A DNA stretch of 64,000 nucleotides from Mesostigma viride (taxonomy: Eukaryota > Streptophyta > Mesostigmatophyceae > Mesostigmatales > Mesostigmataceae): positions 1 through 64,000 of the forward strand of contig RPFO01000430.1 in NCBI GenBank assembly GCA_009746045.1, read 5' to 3'. Of the stretch, positions 20,598-30,335 are shown one piece after another; position 1 is the stretch's first letter, and every line of letters starts with the position of its first letter. Below the pieces are notes generated by a model that worked only from the letters and a program-made list of their open reading frames with translations, was not told the origin of the DNA and did not search any database. The position numbers and the translations under genes were made by a program.

Positions 20598-22592
20598 AGC
20601 CACGAGCCACGAGGTAGCCATGGCTGTCGGAGCTCATAACTTTCACGTTTGAGCACCGAATTCAGCTGTGAATATCACAATCGCTTCGTCTTTCTTAGAC
20701 GCACATGCTGATATAATTTTCCGAAGCTGTAACGCACTATACGATGAGCAAACGCCTCTCGACGCAACGCAGCCTGGCGGCTGCGCTCAGCAATGAAAAT
20801 ACGTCTGCAGCCCCGGCTGCAGCTTCGCCAACCGGCCCAGAAGGCAGCGGCGCCACTAGCCAAGCTCTAGTGGTCGCCCAGCCGCCTGCTGAGCCCGCCT
20901 CGCCCGCAGCGTCGCCTGAACCCAAGCGCAGTCGCTCTGCCGAGCCGAGTTGGACAGAGCTCGACTTTGTCGCCGAAGCCAGCCAGCCCGGCTTCCTTGA
21001 CACGCTTAACCCGGAACGCATCCTGGTCTGCGTGTTTTATGGAACGCACGCCTCGCTTCTTGCACTATGCAAGCAGCTCTTCAACCAAGGTCGCCTCTTT
21101 GACCCTCGCTGGGTTCGTCTCGCCTCTTTCGACATCATTCCCAGCCTCCACCGCCCCTTCCTCCAGCAATTCGCTCTCTTTTCCCTCCTTGGACGCTCCA
21201 TCGGGGAGCTTTGGCCCCCCAAGCCTCTCACCACCACCTTAACCGAATCCTCCCTCCGCTCACTCCTTAAGGAGGTCCTCGAGGAGCACGTGGACCCCAT
21301 TGCTGCAGATGTGGCGGCCATCGGCGGCACGCTGACTGCCGAGCTTCCCCTCCTTTCCACCGCCACCTCCACCATCTCCACCGCCACCTCCACCCTCCTC
21401 GCCTCCTCCACCGCCACCACCTCCACCTCCGACGCCATCACCGCCCAGCTCCGTGACATCGACCAGCGTCTTAAGGACAACGCCATCGCTATCGAGGTTC
21501 TGCAGAACACGGCAGGCCTCACCGCCCAGGCGGTGAAGGACATTGCCGCCAAGCCAGCCCCGGCTGGCCTGGCCGGCGATGCTCCTCCCATCACCACCTG
21601 GGCGGACATGCTTAAGCAACATACCACCTCCACCACCTCCGCCGTCGCAGCCCAGCTCCAACGGCAGACGCTTGACCTCCGCGAGGAGGCCGAGCTCGCC
21701 CAGCGCAGCCTCAACGTCATTGTCAAGAACTTCACCATGGAGGAAGGTGAGACTTCCGAGAAGCTTTTGCGTGCGTTTGAGCGAGAAATCCTTGGTCGCA
21801 TGGGCCTTATCGGTGAGATCGCGCTGGCCGCCCACCGCCTTCCCCGCGCGCGGGGTAAGGCAGGGCCGCCCCCGCTCCTTCTCACCTTTAAGACCCCGGC
21901 GGACAAGATTTCTTTTCTCAGACGCCGCAAGCGGCTCGAGAAGACTCTCTTCACCCTTGATGACGACCTGACCCTGGCGCAGCAACAACGGCGACGGGAG
22001 CTATGGCCGATCTACCTCCAGCTCCGGCAGACCAAGGCGGGCCAGCCGGTGTACTGGAAGGGGGCGGCCATCTACGTCGGCCACAAGCCCTGGCAGGCGA
22101 CCCCCCCCCCCCGCGGCCCCAGCGACTCCAGACGCCCCAGCTTAGGGGAATACAGCAGTAGTAGTGCAGAATAGATAGACCGTGGCCATGTACATGTACG
22201 CCTCCTAGAGGCACTATCCTAGCTAAGCCACGCGCTTTCCTTAATCATGTACATGTGTGCCTATGATGAGCCACACCCCAGATGATGCCTAGCTTTATTT
22301 AGTTATGTTGTGCCCATGCAGGGAGTAACTCTCTGCTGAGACGCCATGCCCTAGCTTCTTTGTATAGCTATGCTGCTCTTCCCCCCATGACAGGCTCCCC
22401 CTTCGCTGGGCATAGCTTGAAGATCATGGGATGCAAGTGCCCTGGTGCACCTAGAGCAAGGGTCCTTTACATCCCCACCCTTGCAGGAAGTAGCTTAGGA
22501 TGTATGATAGGCCATATGCCCCCCTCTCAAGGGCTGTGTGCTACATATACTCCCAACGGAGTTATGTTACAATTCAATTCAATTCAATTCAA
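20598..22592 (+). mobile_element. ORF1-only non-LTR element ('half-LINE'), copy I, full length
   Basis: About 1,995 bp. It starts at GCCACGAGCCACGAGG, has a 146-bp leader, one intact ORF, a 3' UTR of about 370 bp, the terminal hairpin CTCC-CAAC-GGAG (about 22549-22560) and a (AATTC)n tail. Copy II at 41086-43074 has the same start and hairpin end and is 1,989 bp, so these are real element boundaries. It has no reverse transcriptase and must be moved by another element. Its last about 45 bp resemble those of the YADD LINE nearby. Confidence 0.85.
20744..22174 (+). CDS. LINE ORF1-like RNA-binding protein, 476 aa
   Basis: Intact ORF from ATG 20744 to TAG 22174. The N-terminus (residues 1-60) is Ala/Ser/Pro-rich with a basic patch (PKRSRSAEP). 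Residues 75-170 are alpha-helical in character (LNPERILVCVFYGTHASLLA, LFSLLGRSIGELWPP). Residues 200-280 are a Ser/Thr/Ala-rich stretch followed by heptad-like helix (LRDIDQRLKDNAIAIEVLQ), possibly a coiled coil for trimerisation. Residues 320-390 look like the RRM-type domain of LINE ORF1 proteins (NVIVKNF, EREILGRMGL, AAHRLPRARGK, PPPLLLTFKTPADKISFLRR). Residues 400-445 match the C-terminal domain (LDDDLTLAQQQRRRELWPIY). Such proteins bind element RNA and act as chaperones in cytoplasmic particles. The family assignment rests on motif pattern, not on a search. The intact frame argues for recent activity. Confidence 0.75.
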   Translation: MSKRLSTQRSLAAALSNENTSAAPAAASPTGPEGSGATSQALVVAQPPAEPASPAASPEPKRSRSAEPSWTELDFVAEASQPGFLDTLNPERILVCVFYGTHASLLALCKQLFNQGRLFDPRWVRLASFDIIPSLHRPFLQQFALFSLLGRSIGELWPPKPLTTTLTESSLRSLLKEVLEEHVDPIAADVAAIGGTLTAELPLLSTATSTISTATSTLLASSTATTSTSDAITAQLRDIDQRLKDNAIAIEVLQNTAGLTAQAVKDIAAKPAPAGLAGDAPPITTWADMLKQHTTSTTSAVAAQLQRQTLDLREEAELAQRSLNVIVKNFTMEEGETSEKLLRAFEREILGRMGLIGEIALAAHRLPRARGKAGPPPLLLTFKTPADKISFLRRRKRLEKTLFTLDDDLTLAQQQRRRELWPIYLQLRQTKAGQPVYWKGAAIYVGHKPWQATPPPRGPSDSRRPSLGEYSSSSAE

Positions 22593-22887
22593 TATCCCTG
22601 AGCAAGATCGAGAATTACTTAAAAACCATATCCCCCTTCTCAAGGAAAAAATTAAATTAAATTAAATTGGAACACATCTCCATTGGGAACACATGTAGCA
22701 CATATCCCTGACAAGAGGCATTAATTAATTATTAATTAGGAACACGACTACGTTGGGAGTACATGTGGCTCATAGCCTGAGAAGGGGCATATGGTTGTCT
22801 CCTTGCTTTGGCCTTTTAATACATTCTGGGCTACTTCCTGCAAGGGTAGGATGTAAACTACACCTGCTCTAGGTGCACCAAGGGCAC
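22593..22887 (-). mobile_element. truncated half-LINE 3' ends, minus strand
   Basis: Two degenerate minus-strand 3' pieces. One at 22655-22715 (ATCTCCATTGGGAACACATG, with an AAATTAAATTAAATT tail). One at 22722-22887 (GGAACACGACTACGTTGGGA through CTACTTCCTGCAAGGGTAGG). The second ends where duplication arm II begins. Confidence 0.75.
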
Positions 22888-25800
22888 CGGGACCACCATG
22901 ATGTCTCAGAGCTCAATTAGTCCAAATTTAGCTTAAGTGGACGTCTGTATAAAGTGTGTAAAAGTACCTACCATTCTAAACAGCAGCCTAGTGGATGGCT
23001 ACAAATTGGCAATCGAAGCACTGGCTAAACCGATTTCTCATATTCTCTTCCCCGTGGCTCCCAACAGCCCGTGTGCGCATGCCACTACGATATGGCAGCC
23101 GCCGAGCCCAAACACGCTTTCTCAACCCTTAGTTTCATAGGGAGGCAAGGAGGACTAACATGACCATGCGCACGACACGCAAGCACTTACTTTGTTAGCC
23201 AATAATCCATCCATGCATCCATGCATCCATGCATCCATGCATCCATGCATCCATGCATCCATGCATCCATGCATCCATGCATCCATGCATCCATGCATCC
23301 ATGCATCCATGCATCCATGCATCCATGCATCCATGCATCCATGCATCCATGCATCCATGCATCCATGCATCCATGCATCCATGCATCCATCCATCCATGC
23401 ATCCATGCATCCATGCATCCATCCATGCATCCATGCATCCATGCACCCATGCACCCATGCACCCATGCACCCATGCACCCATGCACCCATGCACCCATGC
23501 ACCCATGCACCCATGCACCCATGCACCCATGCACCCATGCACCCATGCACCCATGCACCCATGCACCCATGCACCCATGCACCCATGCACCCATGCACCC
23601 ATGCACCCATGCATCCATGCATCCATGCATCCATGCATCCATGCATCCATGCATCCATGCATCCATGCATCCATGCATCCATGCATCCATGCATCCATGC
23701 ATCCATGCATCCATGCATCCATGCATCCATGCATCCATGCATCCATGCATCCATGCATCCATGCATCCATGCATCCATGCATCCATGCATCCATGCATCC
23801 ATGCATCCATGCATCCATGCATCCATGCATCCATGCATCCATGCATCCATGCATCCATGCATCCATGCATCCATGCATCCATGCATCCATGCATCCATGC
23901 ATCCATGCATCCATGCATCCATCCATCCATCCATCCATCCATCCATCCATCCATCCATCCATCCATCCATCCATCCATCCATCCATCCATCCATCCATCC
24001 ATCCATCCATCCATCCATCCATCCATCCATCCATCCATCCATCCATCCATCCATCCATCCATCCATCCATCCATCCATCCATCCATCCATCCATCCATCC
24101 ATCCATCCATCCATCCATCCATCCATCCATCCATCCACTCATCAAGCACACGTATATTGCGTCACATGGGTGGCAATAAAACAACCTTCAACCCCTATAC
24201 ACTGATTGGGAGGGCATCCAACCTTGTCTCACTGCCTCAAGTGGTCAGGCCACAACAATTTCTCTGCATCATGGCGATACCTAACTGCGAGTGCTAAATG
24301 ATTCTTGGCTTCGATGCGGCAATCAATGTGCTGCCCGTCACAGTTTAGTCCATTAGCCCTTGCCTAGTTCGTTGCAACACTTATTACACGCTGTCAACAC
24401 AACAAGACACACATACATGTCCCATTGGGGAGCCACGGAGTAATGGCATTGCCGCAGTAAATGCCAAAGTGAATGCTAAATACATCGACCCCTAGTGTAG
24501 GAATAATTAATTGGTACTCTTGTGCACATGCATGGCTGCCAAAATGAATTAAAACACGCAGATGGATACTTGTTTACAGAAGTTATACTTTGAATACGTC
24601 GTCGTGTAAACCAACGCTCTTCGCCCTAGGCTACATCGTTCACATTAAGCGCATGTATATGAGTATGAATATGCTACGTGTGCTGTTGCTTCAAACTTGT
24701 TCCTATACACAATCACACTGTCACAAAAACTGGCGTTCATCCAATACAGAAAACGCCCGCCACAAATTCCAAGCAGGATCTGAACGTAGACTTGGCCGTG
24801 ATGCTGACCATTTCAAGCAACTTTGAATTACTGGCAAGCAATGGCGACCGTAATGTCAATCACCAGCACGCAGCACCTGCTATAAGAAAAAATCCAGCAA
24901 CTACTAGCAAAAGTCAGGTGGGTGACAGGTGCGTGGGGTATGCAGTCAAGATCAAGCAGTGGAAAACATGGGCACAGTAGTGCTTCCCATCCCACGAACA
25001 GCCAAAGTCTCCCTAAAAAATGTGTTCTTGATGCACGTTTGATGCACGGGAGCTAATCCAAAGATGTTCCCCAAGGAAATACAGGGAGAGCCTGTGGGGA
25101 AAACAGGGGGGAAGCTGCATTGCGGATAATGACCCACTGTATATGCTCCCGACCCGTTGCCGACCGAAAGCAAATGGTAAGAAACTACCTGGACGGTAAT
25201 GATGTAATGGAAAGACGTAAGAAGCTTTCCCGAACCGACGGAAGGACGACAAAGCGCAGCGTGTAAGGCAGAGGCAGTTGCGTGTTGCTGAAAATGACGT
25301 GACCAAAACGGTTGCCGATCATGAAAAACCGGACCTCCATCCCGTTGCTGACGGAAACACAGTGTAGAGACGCGGCCTGGCTTGGAAGCAGGACAGTCGA
25401 TGGAAAAACGTTAGACGAACTTCCCAACCGAAGTACTTACAAAAAAATGCAGCGGTAGAGACTGCAGCCTGCCTGCAGTGCAGGAACGCCAACCAGAAGC
25501 GAAGGGTTCCTGCGAAATAGAAGGAGACAGGCCGGAATACAGAGGGTAAAGTATTCCTTGGATGACGTTACGACTCGAAGTGGGTAAAAAATGGAAGTGG
25601 CCGACTGAAAAGTCGCTGGCATTTCTGCCCTGGATGGAAACGTTGGGTAAGTAAATCGACCCGTTAGCAATAAAATGGGAAGAGCGCCCAGACGAAACAA
25701 CCGCAGCTTACCCAAGCGAGATGAACTCTTTCTTGACAGTCGTCCATGCCAACGTCGGCCAGCCCGGGCCAGGTAGCTGCCGCAGCCATGCCGCACCAGA

Positions 25801-26222
25801 ATTTGAATTTTGTGCCCGGCAACGTTCCTAAAATGCAGGAATGGCTGGGCCGACGGCCGACGCGTGGCCCGTGGCCCATGGCCCGTCGCCCGTGTTTTTA
25901 CGTGCCTGCGCCTGGCCTGCCTTAACGTTGTTACGCCCGCGCACTCCCCAGCCTTGCGCACGCCAGCCTTGCGCACGCTGCGCCGCGCCCAGCCTTGCGC
26001 ATTCCCAGCCTTGCGCATCCCAGCCTTGCGCATCGTCTGAAGAAATCAGTGACTGATGTTTACAAAAACTCTTTCATGAAATGCCGGTGTAGCCATGTCT
26101 TCTTGCTTGCAAATTTGTGGCTGTTTGTGCGATTAGTGTCAAGGTCAGGTGCACATTGAGCTATCCGGACTAGTGGCCGACATGGCGGTCGAAACGGAAG
26201 GTGTGCTATGGCTTTGCTGGGA
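22888..26222 (-). repeat. large inverted duplication, arm II
   Basis: Inverted copy of 13590-16757. It keeps the pre-insertion site of the foldback element at 26072-26083, has a longer ATGCATCC/ATCC array, and carries an extra 28 bp near 25380-25407. The outer edge is at about 26222, inside the frame of the Cys-rich ORF that continues beyond it. Confidence 0.9.
23205..24138. repeat. (ATGCATCC)n, (ATGCACCC)n and (ATCC)n array, arm II
   Basis: About 235 bp of ATGCATCC, about 170 bp of the point variant ATGCACCC (23442-23610), about 310 bp of ATGCATCC again, then about 215 bp of ATCC. The homogenised ATGCACCC block is absent from arm I. Confidence 0.97.
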
Positions 26223-26815
26223 CATAATCGTGGCTATCTGCTTCCTGGCTTTCGCTATCACGGTGATGGGACACCATGGGAAGCGCAAGTTCGCAGCCAT
26301 AGTGCTAAGCGGCAGCACCCATGCCGGCAGCCTAGTGACCGACGAGACGTTCGACTGTAAGTGCGGCCACGAGTGCATGAAGCCCATTAGAATATCACAT
26401 CTCCAGGCATTGCGAAGCGCCTGGTTTTCGCCCGGGCGGAAGCAAGAGGACAGGAAGGCGGCGATAAAGCAGCAGCTGCACCAGGGGGGGTACGACGCCA
26501 TAACCACGATGTCGTCATCTACTCGTCACAAGTTCGTTCATGGCGCTGGTTTTCGGTTCGTTCTCGACGGGGGAGTCAAGGATATGAACATAGGGTTTGT
26601 GACCCCTTTTCACTTTCGCGTTTCACTTTCGAGGCGGCCTTCAGGCACTGCCTGAAAATTAGCAACCACGTTTGGAACTCTTCGGACCACCTGTGAAACT
26701 AATCACATTTGATGATGTGCTGGCGGGCCTGGGCATCGCATTTGAGCATTACTTCGAGCAGGGCTCAACAAGCTCGATTCGCCAACTCAACCCGAAGAAG
26801 CCCTAAGCTGCGGTA
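26149..26815 (+). pseudogene. unrecognised Cys-motif gene, possibly transposase N-terminal region
   Basis: Plus-strand frame with a likely ATG at 26182 (MAVETEGVLWLCWD). A hydrophobic stretch follows (IIVAICFLAFAITV), then a Cys cluster TFDCKCGHECMKPIRISHLQ and helical LRSAWFSPGRKQEDRKAAIK. After a frame change near 26600 the sequence continues as FTFEAAFRHCLKISNHVWNS, and after another as LITFDDVLAGLGIAFEHYFE, with a stop at 26804-26806. A CxC...C motif followed by helices and then an 'F..AF....ISN' motif resembles N-terminal regions of some eukaryotic transposase-like proteins; this is only suggestive. A GTAAGA donor-like site at 26815 follows. The first about 14 codons also lie, inverted, at the edge of duplication arm I. 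Confidence 0.4.
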
Positions 26816-27049
26816 AGACATATATTTGTGTGGATGGCTCTTGATATCATGCTGAATTTCTAGACTTCTCTAGGTGGACAGTTCATGTGCAGCCATACAG
26901 GTCATCCATGTGTGTTTTAACCATGTTGCATGTGCCACAGATATTATGAGCAGTATTTACTAAGTGTGCTGGAGTCGTTGTTGCATGCTTGTTGTATTTC
27001 ACAGTTCACGCCTGCATGAACGCATCGTTGATACTAATGATTATTCATA

Positions 27050-28836
27050 TTGCATGACTGTTCTATTGGGGACGCCGCGCTTGATGTCACAACGTGGCCG
27101 AAAGGGTGCATCCACCGCGACGGCCGGTGGGTGAAATCGATGGACGCATTTCCGAAGAAGCCAGCCGCGGGCCACACCCATGGCGCGGGCGTGGGCGCGG
27201 GCGGGGGCGGGGGCGGGGGAGAAGGCGCGGGTGCGGGCGCGGGCGCCACCCAAGGCGCGGGCGCGGGCGCGGGCCCGGGCGGGGGCGGGGGCGGGGGCGC
27301 AGGCGCCGGCGCGGGTGCGGGCGCGGGCGCCACCCAAGGCGCGCGCGCGGGCGCGGGCGGGGGTGGGGGCGCAGGCGCCGGCGCGGGTGCGGGCGCGGGC
27401 GCCACCGCCGACTTGGATGATGAGCCAGCAACCGAAGCCGAGAGGGAGAGGCACCGCTCTTCGAAGGTGTTCGATCTCGAAGTGTTTTGGGGCCGGATAT
27501 GACCGTGTATGTCCGCTGGCGCCTAGCCGCATCGGAGACGTTGGTAAATGCACCGGTGAACAAGTGGCAGCCCACAGGGCCTAATGGCGAGGCTTGTGAC
27601 GGGGTCACGCCCATTGGGTACACCCCGCAGGGAGATCCTGTCTATGGGTGCCTCCTCATAGAGCGTGGCAAGGCCCCCAAAGGAAGTCCTGGTCTAGTGC
27701 CGCTTTTTGAATGGGACGAGGGCGGTGCCAGGAGATGTACCTGCGCTAGCCTTCACAGCCTTTTTCCTGACATCGTCGCCGCTGAGAAGCAGCAGTTGCT
27801 GGACGGATGGATTGAGCAGGTGCCAAAGTCCGTGGAGGATGTGCGTGCCAACAACGAGAATCTGTTCGACATCATGGAGCAAAAGCTCAAAGAGAAGCGT
27901 GAACTGCAAGCGAACAAGGCGGTACCCTTACCGCTGCGATCTGCAGGCGACCAGTCGGTTGCGCGGGCAACACGAGCACTGAGGCTGCCCATAAAACAAG
28001 TCATCTCACACGTCGCTTGCCCTGCCCGCGAGATTCAAGCGCAGATCAACCGCGCATGTGCGCCCGCTGCGCGAGGGAGCACATCAACGGCAACGCCCGC
28101 TTTGCGCACACTGATTTCCGGCAGGCACACCTTCAAGGTGAATGGAAGCCTCATACGACGCAGCGACCTACTCGTTGTTAAGCGGCCAGCCGTCACCTGC
28201 GGGCAGGGAATGCCGTGGGCACCACACATGCTGGTGAAGGTCCTTGATCTGGAAGGCGATCGCACGGAGCGTGACAGCATTGTCGCCTCTCCTTACTACG
28301 CACCGTCGTGGACGGGCCAGTTTTCTAGAGTGACATTAGGTGGCGGCAGCGCAGGGATGACGGTCCCCATTTCTGATGTACACCTGCAGCACTGGACAGT
28401 GGGCGGTACGGCAGAGGTGCACCAGCCTGAGCTGATCAGTACCGGCAAACTGTCAGCTGCCACGGTGGCGGCGTTGAAAGAGCACCCGCAGATTGACTTT
28501 GAGCATTACAAGACTGCCACCGCCGCCAGGGCAGCAGCAAAGGATGACTGCAATGCCTACTTTGCCGAGCATGGAGCACGTGCGCTTATCGGGATGCGCC
28601 TGTGTGCCCTGTTTCCGGGGATAGCGAGGAAGAGGGAGCGCTTCCATGGCTGGGTCACTAAGGTTCAGGAAAGGGGAGGTCACCTGCTCATCAAGGCGAT
28701 GTGGGCTGATGGGCAGGACTATCATGCCCTGGCGGAGGTGACGCAGTTCGTGTGCGGCTGCCCACACCCAGTCGAGGCATTTGGCCGCGCTCGCTTCTTT
28801 CCACAGGAGCTAGGCTGGCACCGTGAACGCAGGTGA
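27050..28836 (+). pseudogene. unrecognised gene with Gly-Ala tract and Tudor-like C-terminal region
   Basis: Two plus-strand frames. The first (27050-27502) has TTWPKGCIHRDGRWVKSMDA, a Gly/Ala tract of about 75 residues (27180-27410) and an acidic/basic stretch up to SSKVFDLEVFWG. The second (27487-28836) has PDMTVYVRWRLAASETLVNA, PIGYTPQGDPVYGCLLI, a Cys-rich GGARRCTCASLHSLFPDI, a helix EQKLKEKRELQANKA, and near the C-terminus LIGMRLCALFPGIARKRERF ... LIKAMWADGQDYHALAEV, which has the look of a Tudor-like fold ('DG.DY.AL'). FWG and PDM would join if the G run at 27489-27492 had one more base, so I read one protein of about 595 codons with a one-base deletion. No function can be assigned. It could follow the Cys-motif frame upstream as a later exon. 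Confidence 0.5.
27180..27410. repeat. G/C-rich imperfect repeat (Gly-Ala coding)
   Basis: GCGGGC-based repeat with GCGCCACCCAAGGCGC recurring at 27243 and 27327 and a partial copy near 27399. It lies inside the unrecognised gene and is a likely site of length change. Confidence 0.8.
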
Positions 28837-28879
28837 TGGCACCCACATAGACGATGCCGTCCCTGCTGTGCACAGTGAC

Positions 28880-29040
28880 AGTGAAGGCGGGGAGGAGGAG
28901 GAAGAGGGAGAGAAGAGGGGGAGAAGAGGGGGAGGAGAGGGAGGAGGAGGGGAGGAGGGGGAGAGGGGAGGGAGAGGGGAGGGAGAATGGGAGGGGGAGG
29001 GGGAGGAGGAAGAGGGAGAGGGAGAGGAGAGGAGGATGCG
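28880..29040. repeat. purine-rich (GGA/GAG)n tract
   Basis: About 160 bp of almost pure purines on the plus strand, immediately 3' of the unrecognised gene. It could form triplex or other unusual DNA. Not coding. Confidence 0.85.
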
Positions 29041-29050
29041 GAATGGGAGC

Positions 29051-29496
29051 CGGGGATGACTGGTAGATGAGACGGTGCCATCTACCGGCGCATGGAATGA
29101 AGTGGTAGACAAGTTTACTCATGGTTATCGGCAAGTAGAGCATGCACGCCTGGCCTAGCTGAATTTAAATCAATGAGTTGAGTTTGGAGAGGCTGCATTT
29201 TGCTTGGATGAAGAATGTGTTAGCATGGCCAAACTTTTATGGCTTGTAGCCAAATCCTCTTGGGGTATGTGCAGTGTACTAGCGGTGTGCAATTGCGAGG
29301 ATTCCTGTCTTGTAGCGATGTGGCCTCTCACCCTGCAGCCTGGTAGATGTGTTGGCATGCAGCCACCCATCATTGGTCATCCGATCTGGTGTGATTTGCA
29401 TTTGCACACCTTGTATTAAGGCCATGATTTATGATTGTCTTGTTATTTTTAATGTGTATATGCGAAAAGAGGCATAATCTGCTCATATATAGTGCT
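29051..29496. other. unassigned sequence
   Basis: No gene or recognised element. Confidence 0.4.
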
Positions 29497-30260
29497 AGCA
29501 AATGTCACTACCTTTACCTATGCCTGACCTTACAAGTTGAGGATGGTCTAATGTAGTGGCAAACAGGTTATTTACAACAATTCACAGTTTTCTGACATAG
29601 TTTGAGGCAACTATACTTACCAAAATGCTTGAAAAAGGCAAAAATTGCACCATTTATGCTAGCAAACGTCACTATTTTGAGATCAAACTGGGCCCAAACT
29701 TGGCCCATGGTCTAATCTAGTGGTGTTTAGGTTGCTTCCAACATTTCATAGCTTTCTGACATAGTTTGATATTGTTTAGTAGCTTACACTGAGCAAAATG
29801 CTTGAAAATGGCAAAAAATGCACCATTTATGCTAGCAAACGTCACTATTTTGACGTCAGACTGAGCCCAAACTTGGCCCATGGTCTAATCTAGTGGTGTT
29901 TAGGTTGCTTCCAATATTTCATAGCTTTATGACGTAGTTTGATATTGTTTAGTAGCTTACACTGAGCAAAATGCTTGAAAATGGCAAAAAATGCAGTATT
30001 TATGCTAGTAAACGTCACTATTTTGAGTTCAGATTGACCCCAAACTTTGTGCATGGTCTATTCTAGTGGTAATTAGGTTGCTTGCAAATATCCATGATGG
30101 TTTGACGTGATTTAGTACTGTTTCCTATTTATTACTATTTAATTTAATTTAAAATGACAAAAATGTACCTGTATTGCTAGCAAATGTCACCAAGATGACG
30201 TCCGATCGATACCAAACTTTGTACGAGGTCTATTTTGGTTGCAAACATCATGCATGACAA
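29497..30260. repeat. 173-bp degenerate tandem repeat, about 4.5 units
   Basis: The word CTAGCAAACGTCACTATTTT recurs with spacing 164, 173, 173 and 172 (starts near 29497, 29661, 29834, 30007 and 30179). Central units are most alike and outer ones degenerate, the usual pattern of an ageing array. AT-rich, no ORF. Confidence 0.9.
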
Positions 30261-30308
30261 TTTTCAGCATAAAAAGACAAACTTCGGTACGAAGTACATT
30301 TTGCGTGC

Positions 30309-30335
30309 TGGAGTACATTCTTAATGGCTGGTAGG
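30309..30335 (-). repeat. inverted copy of satellite junction sequence
   Basis: Reverse complement matches 10088-10114 at all but one of 27 positions. It marks the left edge of the large 170-bp array here and the right edge of the small array there. Confidence 0.75.
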
